The notes below the pieces were generated by a model. It was not told where the DNA came from and searched no databases. It saw only the letters and a program-made list of their open reading frames with translations. A program made the position numbers and the translations under genes. 51,423 bases of DNA from Proteobacteria bacterium UBA5122 (GTDB taxonomy: Bacteria > Pseudomonadota > Gammaproteobacteria > Tenderiales > Tenderiaceae), in NCBI GenBank assembly GCA_002415485.1, contig DHYU01000062.1, positions 38,490 through 89,912 on the forward strand, in the 5' to 3' direction. The first letter of the stretch is position 1; each line of letters begins with the position of its first letter. This document shows positions 1-6,884 of the stretch, piece after piece.

Positions 1-132
1 AGCGGCAAGATCGTCGAGCTGGCCGTGCGCAACGTCATCCACGGCCGCGAGGTATTAAACACCGAGGCCCTGGCCAATCCCGAGGCCTTGACCCTGTTCC
101 AGGATCTGCCGCAACTGCGGGACGATACGTGA
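1..132 (+). CDS. Acyl-CoA ligase, C-terminal end (probable acetoacetyl-CoA synthetase), partial
   Basis: Only the last 43 codons are in the window, starting in frame at base 1 and ending with TGA at 130-132. The visible tail begins SGKIVELAVRNVIHGR and continues with NTEALANPEAL. This resembles the C-terminal lid of ANL-superfamily acyl-CoA ligases, where the Lys after SG is the adenylation lysine. The ALANPEAL motif is like that of acetoacetyl-CoA synthetases, which activate acetoacetate for re-entry into acetyl-CoA metabolism. The stop overlaps the GTG start of the next gene, so the two are probably co-transcribed. Assignment to the exact subfamily is inference from a short tail. Confidence 0.65.
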   Translation, partial: SGKIVELAVRNVIHGREVLNTEALANPEALTLFQDLPQLRDDT

Positions 133-1127
133 CCATCCCCGCGCAGTTTCGCGCCTTTCGCATCCACCACGATGCACACGGCCATCGCGCCGGCATTGAA
201 CAGCTCAGCCTGCAACAACTCACCGCCGGCGATGTCGTCATCAAGGGCGCCTACTCCGGCATCAATTACAAGGATGCCCTTGCCGGCAGCGGAGAAGGCA
301 AGATCCTGCGCCAATCTCCGTTGAATGGCGGCATCGATGTCGCAGGCATCGTCGTGCAATCACGCAGCAAAGCATTCAAGGAAGGCGATCAGGTCCTCGT
401 CACCGGCGCAGGCCTGGGTGAACGCTACGACGGCGGTTACGCCGAATACGTGCGCGTACCGAGTGAATGTGTGGTGCCACTGCCCAGCGGCTTAAGTCTG
501 AAAGAGGCGATGATCATGGGCACCCCAGCCTTCACCGCCGCACTGACCCTGCACCGCATGCAGCAAAACCATCAGCATCCACAGCTGGGGCCCATCGTCA
601 TCAGCGGCGCCAGCGGTGGTGTCGGCAACCTGGCCATCGACATCTTTTCCGGCCAGGGCTATGCCGTCACCGCCATCAGCAGCAAACCGACACAGATCGA
701 TGCACTGACCGCACTCGGCGCCAACGAGGTACTGCTGACACGCGACATCGATCAAACACCGACACCGCTGGCAGCAGGCATCTGGGGCGGCGCGATCGAT
801 ATGATCGGCGGAGAGATGTTGGCGTGGATGACACGCACGGTAAAACCCTGGGGCAACATCGCCAGCGTCGGCCTCGCCGCCTCGGCAGAACTGCACACCA
901 CTGTGATGCCGTTTATCCTGCGCGGCGTCAGCATCCTCGGCATCAGCTCCACCAATTGCCCACCACCACTCAGGTGCGAGATCTGGCAACGCCTCGGCAA
1001 CGAGCTAAAACCACGCCACCTCGACCTGATCCATCAACAGACAACGGACATGAACGGCCTGCCCAAAGCATTTCGCGACATGCTCGACCAACGTAGCCAT
1101 GGGCGGTATTTGGTTAAGCTGGAATAA
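129..1127 (+). CDS. acuI: YhdH/AcuI-type quinone oxidoreductase family (acrylyl-CoA reductase-like)
   Basis: The 332-residue protein has the length and layout of medium-chain dehydrogenases of the AcuI/YhdH group: an N-terminal GroES-like fold with SGINYKDALA (about residues 43-52) and an NAD(P)-binding fold with GASGGVG (160-166). Members reduce acrylyl-CoA to propionyl-CoA with NADPH in the cytoplasm. No structural zinc lobe is visible, as usual for this group. It starts with GTG at 129, in a GTGA overlap with the stop of the upstream CoA ligase, which indicates translational coupling. A decayed copy of about 50 bases from this gene lies at 1669-1718. No terminator is visible after it. Substrate is inferred from the family. 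Confidence 0.85.
   Translation: MTIPAQFRAFRIHHDAHGHRAGIEQLSLQQLTAGDVVIKGAYSGINYKDALAGSGEGKILRQSPLNGGIDVAGIVVQSRSKAFKEGDQVLVTGAGLGERYDGGYAEYVRVPSECVVPLPSGLSLKEAMIMGTPAFTAALTLHRMQQNHQHPQLGPIVISGASGGVGNLAIDIFSGQGYAVTAISSKPTQIDALTALGANEVLLTRDIDQTPTPLAAGIWGGAIDMIGGEMLAWMTRTVKPWGNIASVGLAASAELHTTVMPFILRGVSILGISSTNCPPPLRCEIWQRLGNELKPRHLDLIHQQTTDMNGLPKAFRDMLDQRSHGRYLVKLE
894..943 (+). repeat. acuI segment that has a decayed copy at 1669-1718
   Basis: This 50-base stretch inside acuI, including ATGCCGTTTATCCTGCGC, matches 1669-1718 at roughly four bases in five by eye, in the same orientation. It is the functional copy, in frame in acuI. Confidence 0.5.
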
Positions 1128-1212
1128 TCACCCTCGTTTTGCCACTTGGGCGGGGATATCGTGGTATTGCAGCAGCCTGTTAAGCATCTGGAATTCGTGG
1201 CAATCAACCAAT

Positions 1213-1641
1213 TTAGTTAGCTGATCTTTGAATTTTACCTAGCTCATTAATGAGCACCTTATGAAAAAGGGCGACCCATAATATGTATATCAGTACGGCA
1301 TGGGAAAAATAAAAGGCTATAGCTGCGGTAAATTCCTGCCCTTCTTTGGGTGGAAGTTGAGACACATAAACCATCAATGCTACAAAAGTAGGCAAGGAGT
1401 TAGCCCAATAATTGTGGTATCTCCAAGCGACAAAAGATAATAAAAAAGCTAACGTACCAGAGATTGCAGATGAAACCGCATAACGATCAGAATATCCTCC
1501 CCAATAGAGACTGATCGTCACAATCAATACGGATAAAACAAAACAGCATAATTGCACCGATCTCGATGTAAGATTAATCAAGTCCCTTGTCGACCATTCC
1601 TTACATCTATCGTTTTCATAATCCTTGTCCATATCTCTCAT
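1213..1641 (-). CDS. Hypothetical membrane protein, 142 aa
   Basis: I do not recognise this protein. After a charged N-terminus (MRDMDKDYENDRCKEW) it shows about four hydrophobic segments: near residues 30-48, 55-75, 82-95 and 105-125. A short basic C-tail follows. It is therefore likely a small inner-membrane protein. Base composition is clearly more AT-rich than the acuI gene beside it, which suggests acquisition by transfer. It reads away from the next minus-strand membrane gene (1891-2433), but the 249-base gap makes a tight operon unlikely. No catalytic motif is visible. The first Met is used; a Met at residue 4 is also possible. Confidence 0.5.
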   Translation of the reverse strand: MRDMDKDYENDRCKEWSTRDLINLTSRSVQLCCFVLSVLIVTISLYWGGYSDRYAVSSAISGTLAFLLSFVAWRYHNYWANSLPTFVALMVYVSQLPPKEGQEFTAAIAFYFSHAVLIYILWVALFHKVLINELGKIQRSAN

Positions 1642-1668
1642 CCAATGAGATCAGCATCGATTTAAACC

Positions 1669-1718
1669 CATACCACGGTTATACCGTTTATCATGCGCAG
1701 CATCAGCATCCTCGCCAA
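1669..1718 (+). pseudogene. Decayed fragment of acuI
   Basis: About 50 bases, including ATACCGTTTATCATGCGC and GCATCAGCATCCTCG, align with acuI bases 894-943 with about ten mismatches and no gap. Outside this stretch the similarity stops. The fragment has no start or stop of its own and sits between two foreign-looking membrane genes. It is best explained as a leftover of a partial duplication made when the AT-rich block was inserted beside acuI. A chance match is unlikely over this length, but I could not run an alignment. Confidence 0.5.
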
Positions 1719-1890
1719 TAGAAATAACTTGACGATGGATCAAAAAAAGCAAAAGGCAAGACACTGCCCCATTCTATTTTTTATATACAGTAGCTCAGGC
1801 TATATGAGGGTTGTATTTATAACCCCTGAACTACTACATTTCATCATAAACCGGCCAATCAACACATTTTAAGCCCCAGGCTTCGTTCGA

Positions 1891-2433
1891 TTACCAGAGT
1901 CTTCGTTTAATTGAATAAAACCCAACCTTGAACCCAAGGTATATGATGTTTAGCAAGACGATAAATACAAACATCCATTTAATAAGAGCAAAAACCGAGT
2001 GCGCAAAGAATACAACCTCTGGGAAACCTGAAGGATTATCTACAAAAAACACCTCGATAGTGTTTTCCACACAATCCAGAACGCCCGCTGAAAATGATAA
2101 ACCTATAATCAGGTTTTCATATTTTAATCGTCTAGCGTTTTTTAACGCCAAAAAGGATAACAATGAGGCCAAGAACAATGAATATGCCACGGCATAAATA
2201 TAGTCCAAGAATATCCACGCCTTAAAATTATCTACCCCCTTATCACCCCAGCGGCTTACTATCGCCTCTCCTGCCTCCCTGTAAAATGCCAACTGAAGAC
2301 TCAATAATCCAGAGCCATCACCACCATCTATCATCGGGTTAGCATAGAACATTACAACCACAAACATAACGCATACAAAAACAAACGACGAAAACAATGT
2401 GGACGGTCTGCCAAGAAAATTAATCACAATCAT
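1891..2433 (-). CDS. Hypothetical four-helix membrane protein, 180 aa
   Basis: The protein has four hydrophobic segments: about residues 8-32, 72-96, 105-120 and 140-170. Helix 2 follows FLDYIYAVAYS, and helix 3 carries AGVLDCVENT, a polar Asp-x-x-Glu-Asn motif inside the membrane. Similar Leu-Asp and Val-x-Glu-Asn motifs occur in an uncharacterised family of small bacterial membrane proteins, so the motif may be functional, but I assign no function. The gene is AT-rich like its neighbours. It begins with ATG at 2431-2433 and no strong ribosome-binding site is obvious. It may be a cassette gene of the accessory block; no attC-like site follows it. Confidence 0.5.
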   Translation of the reverse strand: MIVINFLGRPSTLFSSFVFVCVMFVVVMFYANPMIDGGDGSGLLSLQLAFYREAGEAIVSRWGDKGVDNFKAWIFLDYIYAVAYSLFLASLLSFLALKNARRLKYENLIIGLSFSAGVLDCVENTIEVFFVDNPSGFPEVVFFAHSVFALIKWMFVFIVLLNIIYLGFKVGFYSIKRRLW

Positions 2434-2745
2434 AACCTACTAAAGTACTAACAATTATCAGGTCCGTAGGACACCCTACATTTATTACGCCGCACGGCCG
2501 CACCCCCAAATATCCGCAATATGCGCATAAAATATAGATTCTATTTTTATCCACTATTATTTAGATAAATATTTGTGATTGATACCTTACGGATAAAACA
2601 CTTAACCAACACCAAGGAGTGCTTGCAATAATAATCTGTCAAAAAGATAGCTGTTAGTCTAGTGTAAGGCAGGCATGTGCATAAAGGATGCAGTGCGCAA
2701 TACATTAATTAATAATTTAATCTTCTAATCATGGATGAAGCAAGC
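2434..2745. other. AT-rich intergenic region between divergent genes
   Basis: About 310 bases separate the divergent genes at 1891-2433 and 2746-4431. The stretch is strongly AT-rich and must hold both promoters. I see several TATAAT-like hexamers but no promoter pair with good spacing that I would defend, no strong hairpin and no further coding frame. Confidence 0.4.
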
Positions 2746-4431
2746 ATGAATAAACTTTTAATCATAGCAAGCCCCGCATTACTGCTTACCTTGTCGCTTC
2801 CTGTGCTTGCCACAGGTCCAGCACCTATAGCTCTGTACGGACTTGATGAAAGACAGGGTTCTGTTGTTGCAGACAAATCTCAATTTGGCGACCCCGTCAA
2901 CTTAACGATACAAAACACCAACGCAGTGACCTGGGTGGAAGGTGGCCTTAGAATTAACTCTCCAACTGTGATTGGCAGTGTAACATCCGCTGCAAAAATC
3001 ACGAATGCTATTAAAGCAAGCAACCAGGTATCAATTGAAGCATGGATAAAGGTTGGAAACGACACCCAAGATGGTCCTGCACGCATCGTGTCTTTGTCAA
3101 ATAACTCTAGTGAGCGAAACGTAACATTAGGGCAAATAAAAACACAATTTGATGTTCGTTTGCGAACGGATTCCACTTTAATTAACAATAATGGCATTCC
3201 ATCTACACGCAGCAATGTAGCTGTTACACCATCACAAATGCAGCACGTAGTATATACCCGCGATACCAATGGCCAAGCCTACATCTACGTAAATGGTATC
3301 ATCCGCGCCGCAGAGCACATCCCTGGCACCCTGTCCAACTGGAATAGCAACTACCCATTGTTACTGGCCAATGAATCAGTCGATTCTCGCGCATGGCTGG
3401 GCACACTCTATAGCGTGGCAATATTTGATAAAGTGCTTACACAAGCAAACATCTTAGAGCGTTTCTCTCATGGCTCAGAAGTAAGCCCGATCGTTTCAGA
3501 TGCGCCGACATCGTACAAAGTTTCATCCATTGACATGGCCTATGGATTCTACAAGTTACATCCAAAAGCGATTAATAATAATGGAACCGTTGTAGGCACG
3601 GGTACGTATTGCTGTGGTAGCGGCCCAAATGAAGCTTTCTCCTGGACTCCGATTGGTGGCCGAGTTATTGATATAAGCTATCATTCAGAATATTGGTCGA
3701 TCAACAATAAGGGCGACATTGCAGGCACAATGAGCAGCAGCACTCGCGGGTTCCAACCTACTGTAAAAACAGCGTCGGGCACACCAGTTCCGTATTATCA
3801 ATATCCAAGAAATGGTAGAGCTTATGGCATTAATGATATTGGTTACGCAACTGGAAAAATAGACACGTCATTTGGTTTATGGGATTACATAGGTGGATCC
3901 TGGACACCAATCACATTTTCGCCTGAAGCCATCAACAACAAAAATCAAATTGTTGGACGCTCAACCATAACACCTCACAATGCCATGCTCTACGATCCAA
4001 ACAGCGGCGAACGCAACATTGGCACATTGGGTGTATCATCAATTGCTCACGACATTAATGATGCAGGCGTCGTTGTCGGCTCAAGCACATCTAACACCGG
4101 AATATGCACTACGGGCTGCGGCTTTGTATACGATGCCGTATATGGCATAAGGGCGTTACCAAAACTCTCGTCTGCGAATGCAATAGCTACGTCAGTGAAT
4201 ATCTCGGGGGATGCCGTTGGCAATTCAGTAAATTCAAACGGCCTTTCTCGCGCAGTCCTCTGGAATAATGGTGAAATCATTGATTTAAATAGCCGGATTT
4301 CTGAGAATTTAGGCTGGGTTTTGACGAGCGCCGCCTCGATCAATGATAAAGGACAGATAGTTGGTGTCGGCACACTTAACGGTGTCTCCACTATGTACGT
4401 GCTAACCCCACAATATAATGTGTGTCCATAA
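2746..4431 (+). CDS. Secreted LamG-like / HAF-repeat protein, 561 aa
   Basis: A signal peptide (MNKLLIIASPALLLTLSLPV, cleavage near ALA/VLA-TG) leads into a jelly-roll LamG/concanavalin-like domain at about residues 25-230. Its IEAWIKVG and HVVYTRDTNGQAYIYVNG motifs are typical of such carbohydrate- or protein-binding folds. The rest (about 250-560) is built of repeated units such as INNNGTVVGTG, INNKGDIAGT, INNKNQIVGRS, INDAGVVVGSS and INDKGQIVGVG. This is the HAF-type extracellular repeat, likely a beta-propeller. I chose the second Met, five codons into the open frame, because it starts the signal peptide cleanly. It is probably exported; an anchor is not visible. The gene is AT-rich and convergent with the PEP-CTERM-like gene, which is consistent with an exported surface function. 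Ligand unknown. Confidence 0.7.
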   Translation: MNKLLIIASPALLLTLSLPVLATGPAPIALYGLDERQGSVVADKSQFGDPVNLTIQNTNAVTWVEGGLRINSPTVIGSVTSAAKITNAIKASNQVSIEAWIKVGNDTQDGPARIVSLSNNSSERNVTLGQIKTQFDVRLRTDSTLINNNGIPSTRSNVAVTPSQMQHVVYTRDTNGQAYIYVNGIIRAAEHIPGTLSNWNSNYPLLLANESVDSRAWLGTLYSVAIFDKVLTQANILERFSHGSEVSPIVSDAPTSYKVSSIDMAYGFYKLHPKAINNNGTVVGTGTYCCGSGPNEAFSWTPIGGRVIDISYHSEYWSINNKGDIAGTMSSSTRGFQPTVKTASGTPVPYYQYPRNGRAYGINDIGYATGKIDTSFGLWDYIGGSWTPITFSPEAINNKNQIVGRSTITPHNAMLYDPNSGERNIGTLGVSSIAHDINDAGVVVGSSTSNTGICTTGCGFVYDAVYGIRALPKLSSANAIATSVNISGDAVGNSVNSNGLSRAVLWNNGEIIDLNSRISENLGWVLTSAASINDKGQIVGVGTLNGVSTMYVLTPQYNVCP

Positions 4432-4463
4432 CATAGAATAATCAATTCACCATGAAGACTGTG

Positions 4464-4511
4464 GCTAACGCAACGAAATTGACACTTTGTCATCCATAAA
4501 AGGCGTTAATG
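4464..4511 (-). repeat. attC-like imperfect palindrome (weak)
   Basis: Complementary hexamers TAACGC and GCGTTA (4465-4470 and 4503-4508) flank an inner TGACA/TGTCA hairpin. On the minus strand the outer end reads GTTAGCC, one base from the integron core GTTRRRY. It lies just past the stop of the minus-strand PEP-CTERM-like gene, where a cassette attC is expected. It is short and the other core is poor, so it could be a plain hairpin between convergent genes. Confidence 0.3.
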
Positions 4512-5338
4512 GTCTTCATGGTATTTGGTTGAATACGCTTTGTAGAGTCAACTTCCCCCGACAAAATGGACACCCTGTTTTTTACACTAGTCCACAAAAT
4601 CGGGGGAGATTCAGGGTCGGATGAATTTGCCTTGTTAGGCTTTTTAGAATACTTTCCTGCTAATAGCATACACACTAAACCAACCAATATAAGAAATACA
4701 GATGGTGGAACAGGTACAGTTGCGTCAACAACAGGGCTTATAGATGTTACTGTTCCAGAAAAGCTACCCCCGTAACTCCCTCCTATCCTTCCTGAACCAT
4801 TCCAAAATGAGCCTCTAAATACAGCAGCAGAAAAATTAGATAATTCAGGAAAAACTGAAAACAGGTCTTCATTCTGGAACACTTGACCGGTATCATCAAA
4901 CAAACCAAACTCAACATCATCCAGGTGATAACCATTTACCAGAGGCCCAGTTGTTTCATTTAGAGCGTTGCATGTGCCACACCCCTCATAGTTATAACTA
5001 TTTCCAATAGACGCATAATACGAGTCAAAGCTTGCGCTTGAGCCATTGTCATTTCCGATGCCTATACGGCCTTCGTTATCCAACGAAAAACTGTAGCTAC
5101 CCATAACAAATTGGTAATTCAGAATGGCATTATAGTAAGAAGTGCTTCCAGTATCTCCACCTGTTGCTGAAGACTCGAATGTAAAAGCCCCTGAAAATTC
5201 ATCGCCAGCACTGAAAGATGAATTTAAACTTGACGATACAGAATCAAGAGTACCTGAGAAGTTAAATGTTATTGGAGCAGCATAAGCACTACCGAACCCC
5301 AACAGAAATAATACTAAAAACAATCTTAACAAATTCAT
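4490..5338 (-). CDS. PEP-CTERM-like secreted protein, C-terminus altered
   Basis: The 282-residue product starts with a signal peptide (MNLLRLFLVLFLLGFGSAYA), followed by a Ser/Gly/Asn-rich beta-type body of about 190 residues. A sorting-like tail follows: VPVPPSVFLILVGLVCMLL, then AGKYSKK. This is the Pro-Pro/hydrophobic/basic arrangement of PEP-CTERM proteins, which are processed by an exosortase and displayed at the surface. Such proteins normally end within a few residues of the basic cluster; here about 50 more codons follow, running through a miniature inverted-repeat element at 4548-4613. I infer that the insertion removed the original end. The ATG at 5338 is preceded by GGGGG. It lies only 15 bases after the attC core of the HEPN cassette, as in a cassette array. 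No exosortase gene is in the window. Confidence 0.6.
   Translation of the reverse strand: MNLLRLFLVLFLLGFGSAYAAPITFNFSGTLDSVSSSLNSSFSAGDEFSGAFTFESSATGGDTGSTSYYNAILNYQFVMGSYSFSLDNEGRIGIGNDNGSSASFDSYYASIGNSYNYEGCGTCNALNETTGPLVNGYHLDDVEFGLFDDTGQVFQNEDLFSVFPELSNFSAAVFRGSFWNGSGRIGGSYGGSFSGTVTSISPVVDATVPVPPSVFLILVGLVCMLLAGKYSKKPNKANSSDPESPPILWTSVKNRVSILSGEVDSTKRIQPNTMKTINAFYG
4548..4613. mobile_element. Miniature inverted-repeat element or joined IS ends, about 66 bp
   Basis: Outward-facing arms CTTCCCCCGACAAAATGGAC (4552-4571) and GTCCACAAAATCGGGGGAGA (4590-4609) share CCCCCGA and GGAC in inverted orientation. They are separated by an 18-base AT-rich centre. Arms of this kind, with a C-tract and a GGAC block, resemble the terminal repeats of IS3-family elements, but here there is no transposase between them. 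No clear target duplication is visible. It sits inside the 3' part of the PEP-CTERM-like gene and just after GCCTAAC at 4634-4640 (minus strand), a good attC core. An IS-derived remnant disrupting an attC is my inference. Confidence 0.45.
4634..4640 (-). repeat. Possible attC core remnant (GCCTAAC on minus strand)
   Basis: On the minus strand GCCTAAC fits the outer integron core RYYYAAC exactly. It falls just after the KYSKK basic cluster that should end the PEP-CTERM-like protein, followed by AAGGCAAATTCATCCGACC, the style of an attC left half. The matching right half is missing or displaced by the inverted-repeat element at 4548-4613. A seven-base match alone can occur by chance. Confidence 0.3.
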
Positions 5339-5353
5339 AAATCCCCCAATAGA

Positions 5354-5425
5354 GCCTAACGCTCGCATTTGCGGCTGGTTTGGAGCGCAGCGGAAAACCA
5401 GTCCGACAACATGCGCTTGTTACAT
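5354..5425 (-). repeat. Integron attC-like recombination site (72 bp)
   Basis: Read on the minus strand the site begins ATGTAAC and ends GTTAGGC, a perfect GTTRRRY inner core preceded by GC. The ends pair (TAAC/GTTA, then CGCAT/ATGCG). After an internal loop a second stem pairs GGACTGGTTT with AAACCAGCC, leaving one unpaired A as an extrahelical base, with an 13-base apical loop. This is the standard fold of attC: paired outer cores, spacer, and imperfect inner stem. The outer core overlaps the TAA stop of the HEPN gene and the next gene starts 15 bases past the inner core, both typical of gene cassettes. A covariance-model search would settle it. Confidence 0.65.
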
Positions 5426-5979
5426 TACAACCCAATGACCCTATTCCAATCTGACACATACATATAGAGACGCTGAAATTCACTAGGCAAAAGCATTCTA
5501 TTGTGGGCAATGAAATTTCTAGCCTTCTCCATTTCGTCCATTCGCTGTTTTAACCAATGCTGAGAAGGGATTATATCTTTGAAAAATTCCCACTTATCAA
5601 CAATTATTTGGCCAAGCTGGCCAAAATCTGCAAACCCTAATAGATCTGTTTTCTCGCCTTCAAGCCAAGAATCTTTCATGGCTACCTGTTTGCGTCCCTC
5701 TGCGTGGGAGAGGATTTTTGGAGGTAGCTTGTCATGCCAATCAAGACCTTCCTTTTCCTCTAAGCGCTCTCGAATAAATGATCTAATTTCATTTTCAAAG
5801 CAAAATAGCAAAGCATATAAGCGAGCCATTTCTAACGCCGAGTTTCTTCTTGAAACTCCAAAAGGTGCCAACGACTCTGCCAATAAGGCTTCTTCAGTAG
5901 CAGAAGCATCTGCTCCTATTTGAATTCCTGCACGTTGAAATCTTGTTGCTTCGGACTCGAACATGAGCCCTCGGAACAT
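5425..5979 (-). CDS. HEPN-domain protein, Swt1-type (putative RNase toxin/effector)
   Basis: The 184-residue protein is mostly helical and ends in a HEPN fold. Segment LLGFADFGQLGQIIVDKW (113-130) and the motif RNFIAH (154-159, an R-x4-H active-site signature) are arranged as in Swt1-type HEPN domains. Active HEPN proteins are metal-independent RNases used in toxin-antitoxin and phage-defence systems. I chose ATG 5979, which has AAGAGA about 5 bases upstream and lies 16 bases after the DUF5343 stop; the open frame runs further upstream inside that gene but without a good start. The TAA stop overlaps an attC-like site. Composition is AT-rich. RNase activity and toxicity are inferred. Confidence 0.7.
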   Translation of the reverse strand: MFRGLMFESEATRFQRAGIQIGADASATEEALLAESLAPFGVSRRNSALEMARLYALLFCFENEIRSFIRERLEEKEGLDWHDKLPPKILSHAEGRKQVAMKDSWLEGEKTDLLGFADFGQLGQIIVDKWEFFKDIIPSQHWLKQRMDEMEKARNFIAHNRMLLPSEFQRLYMYVSDWNRVIGL

Positions 5980-5995
5980 AAAATCTCTTAAATCT

Positions 5996-6634
5996 TTATT
6001 CTTCAAGGAGGTGCACCCTGAGTGATTTGAAAATCGCGTTGTATACTTCAATATCCTTGGTGGCCGGCAAGTGAATTTGAATATTGTAGTGTAGCCCCGC
6101 AAGTTTAGAACCAGGGATCATTGGCGCCACTTGAGGATAATTCGGCTTATTTTCAGCTTGTGTAGGAGCCTCGTTAGCAGGAGTCTTTTTATCATGGCTA
6201 TGTTGCTTCGTTACCCCTTTCAAATCAGAGAGTCCTAAAACCTCAAAAAAGGTCTTGGCCATCATTCCGGCAACGTTGTCACTTACATTGTGGAAACTTT
6301 TAAACTTTCCTTCGATGGCTGATTTATCTGACAGAGTTGGATGCTCTTTGATTAAGAATATATCTCCATAGGCTTCTTTCATTGCTTCACCTAACACAAC
6401 CCTAGATTGAGAATGGTCGCGATAGTTGTGGTAGCGTTGAGTGGGAACCCCGTCGGCAGTCAAAAACCCAAGAGCTTTAAGCAATGGGATAAACGCACGG
6501 TCATTAGTCGAAGTGAATCCCCAATCTTTTAGAAGTTGATGATTCACTCTTTCCGGAGCTTGACCATCCCTGACTTTCTCAAATACATCTTTTATTCTTT
6601 TATGTGGTAAAACATATGTGTTTGTTAATGCCAC
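5996..6634 (-). CDS. DUF5343 family protein (putative partner/antitoxin of the HEPN protein)
   Basis: The 212-residue product has the DUF5343 look. Residues 30-60 (RVNHQLLKDWGF, then FIPLLKALGFL) resemble a winged-helix DNA-binding start, and YHNYRDHSQSRVVL (68-81) is the family's signature. A linker rich in Lys, Pro and Glu (about 140-170) leads to a C-terminal segment GLHYNIQIHLPATKDIEVYN. It starts with GTG at 6634, six bases after AAGGAG. The HEPN gene follows after 16 bases in the same direction, so the two form an operon. Two palindromes upstream (6666-6684 and 6864-6884) look like binding sites for its own HTH or for another regulator. The function of DUF5343 is not known; a regulatory or antitoxin role is inference from the pairing. 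Confidence 0.7.
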   Translation of the reverse strand: MALTNTYVLPHKRIKDVFEKVRDGQAPERVNHQLLKDWGFTSTNDRAFIPLLKALGFLTADGVPTQRYHNYRDHSQSRVVLGEAMKEAYGDIFLIKEHPTLSDKSAIEGKFKSFHNVSDNVAGMMAKTFFEVLGLSDLKGVTKQHSHDKKTPANEAPTQAENKPNYPQVAPMIPGSKLAGLHYNIQIHLPATKDIEVYNAIFKSLRVHLLEE

Positions 6635-6665
6635 GAAATTCTCCTTGTAATGTAACAGTCAGTAG

Positions 6666-6684
6666 ACGGAAACTTTCCGCATAT
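6666..6684. promoter_or_regulatory. Palindromic operator-like site 1
   Basis: ACGGAAACTTTCCGCATAT contains the near-perfect palindrome CGGAAA-C-TTTCCG. It ends 32 bases before the GTG start of the DUF5343 gene, where it would overlap a promoter. An identical 21-base copy begins exactly 200 bases further upstream, at 6866. Binding protein unknown; autoregulation by the DUF5343 protein is inference. Confidence 0.55.
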
Positions 6685-6697
6685 CATCCATCTACAT

Positions 6698-6709
6698 GTT
6701 TCCGTATAT
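6698..6709. promoter_or_regulatory. Operator half-site, inverted
   Basis: GTTTCCGTATAT is the reverse complement of ATATACGGAAAC, the left half of palindrome 2 with its flank (ACGGAAAC is shared by both palindromes). It lies 14 bases beyond site 1 and may extend a cooperative binding region. Confidence 0.4.
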
Positions 6710-6863
6710 CCCTCTTCAATAATCTTCATCACATATAGCAATTCGGACACAAACCTCCCAGCCACCGGATATCAAACAGGCTTACTATCAATACGTTACC
6801 TCATATCGGCAACCGCCTTTAGCCCGACATAATGTAAAAACACTGCTATTTATAAAGAAACAT

Positions 6864-6884
6864 ATACGGAAACTTTCCGCATAT
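6864..6884. promoter_or_regulatory. Palindromic operator-like site 2
   Basis: A second copy of the CGGAAACTTTCCG palindrome, here flanked by ATA on the left and CATAT on the right, making a longer dyad than site 1. It shares 21 identical bases with site 1, at a distance of exactly 200 bp, which would suit looping between two bound dimers. Confidence 0.55.

Noticed and set aside
467..1096. Second plus-strand frame inside acuI
   Set aside because: Arg/Thr/His-rich shadow of the acuI frame with no motif.
1808..1825. GGGTT/AACCC hairpin as terminator of the gene at 1891-2433
   Set aside because: Only five base pairs, AT-rich loop, and no T-run on the minus strand.
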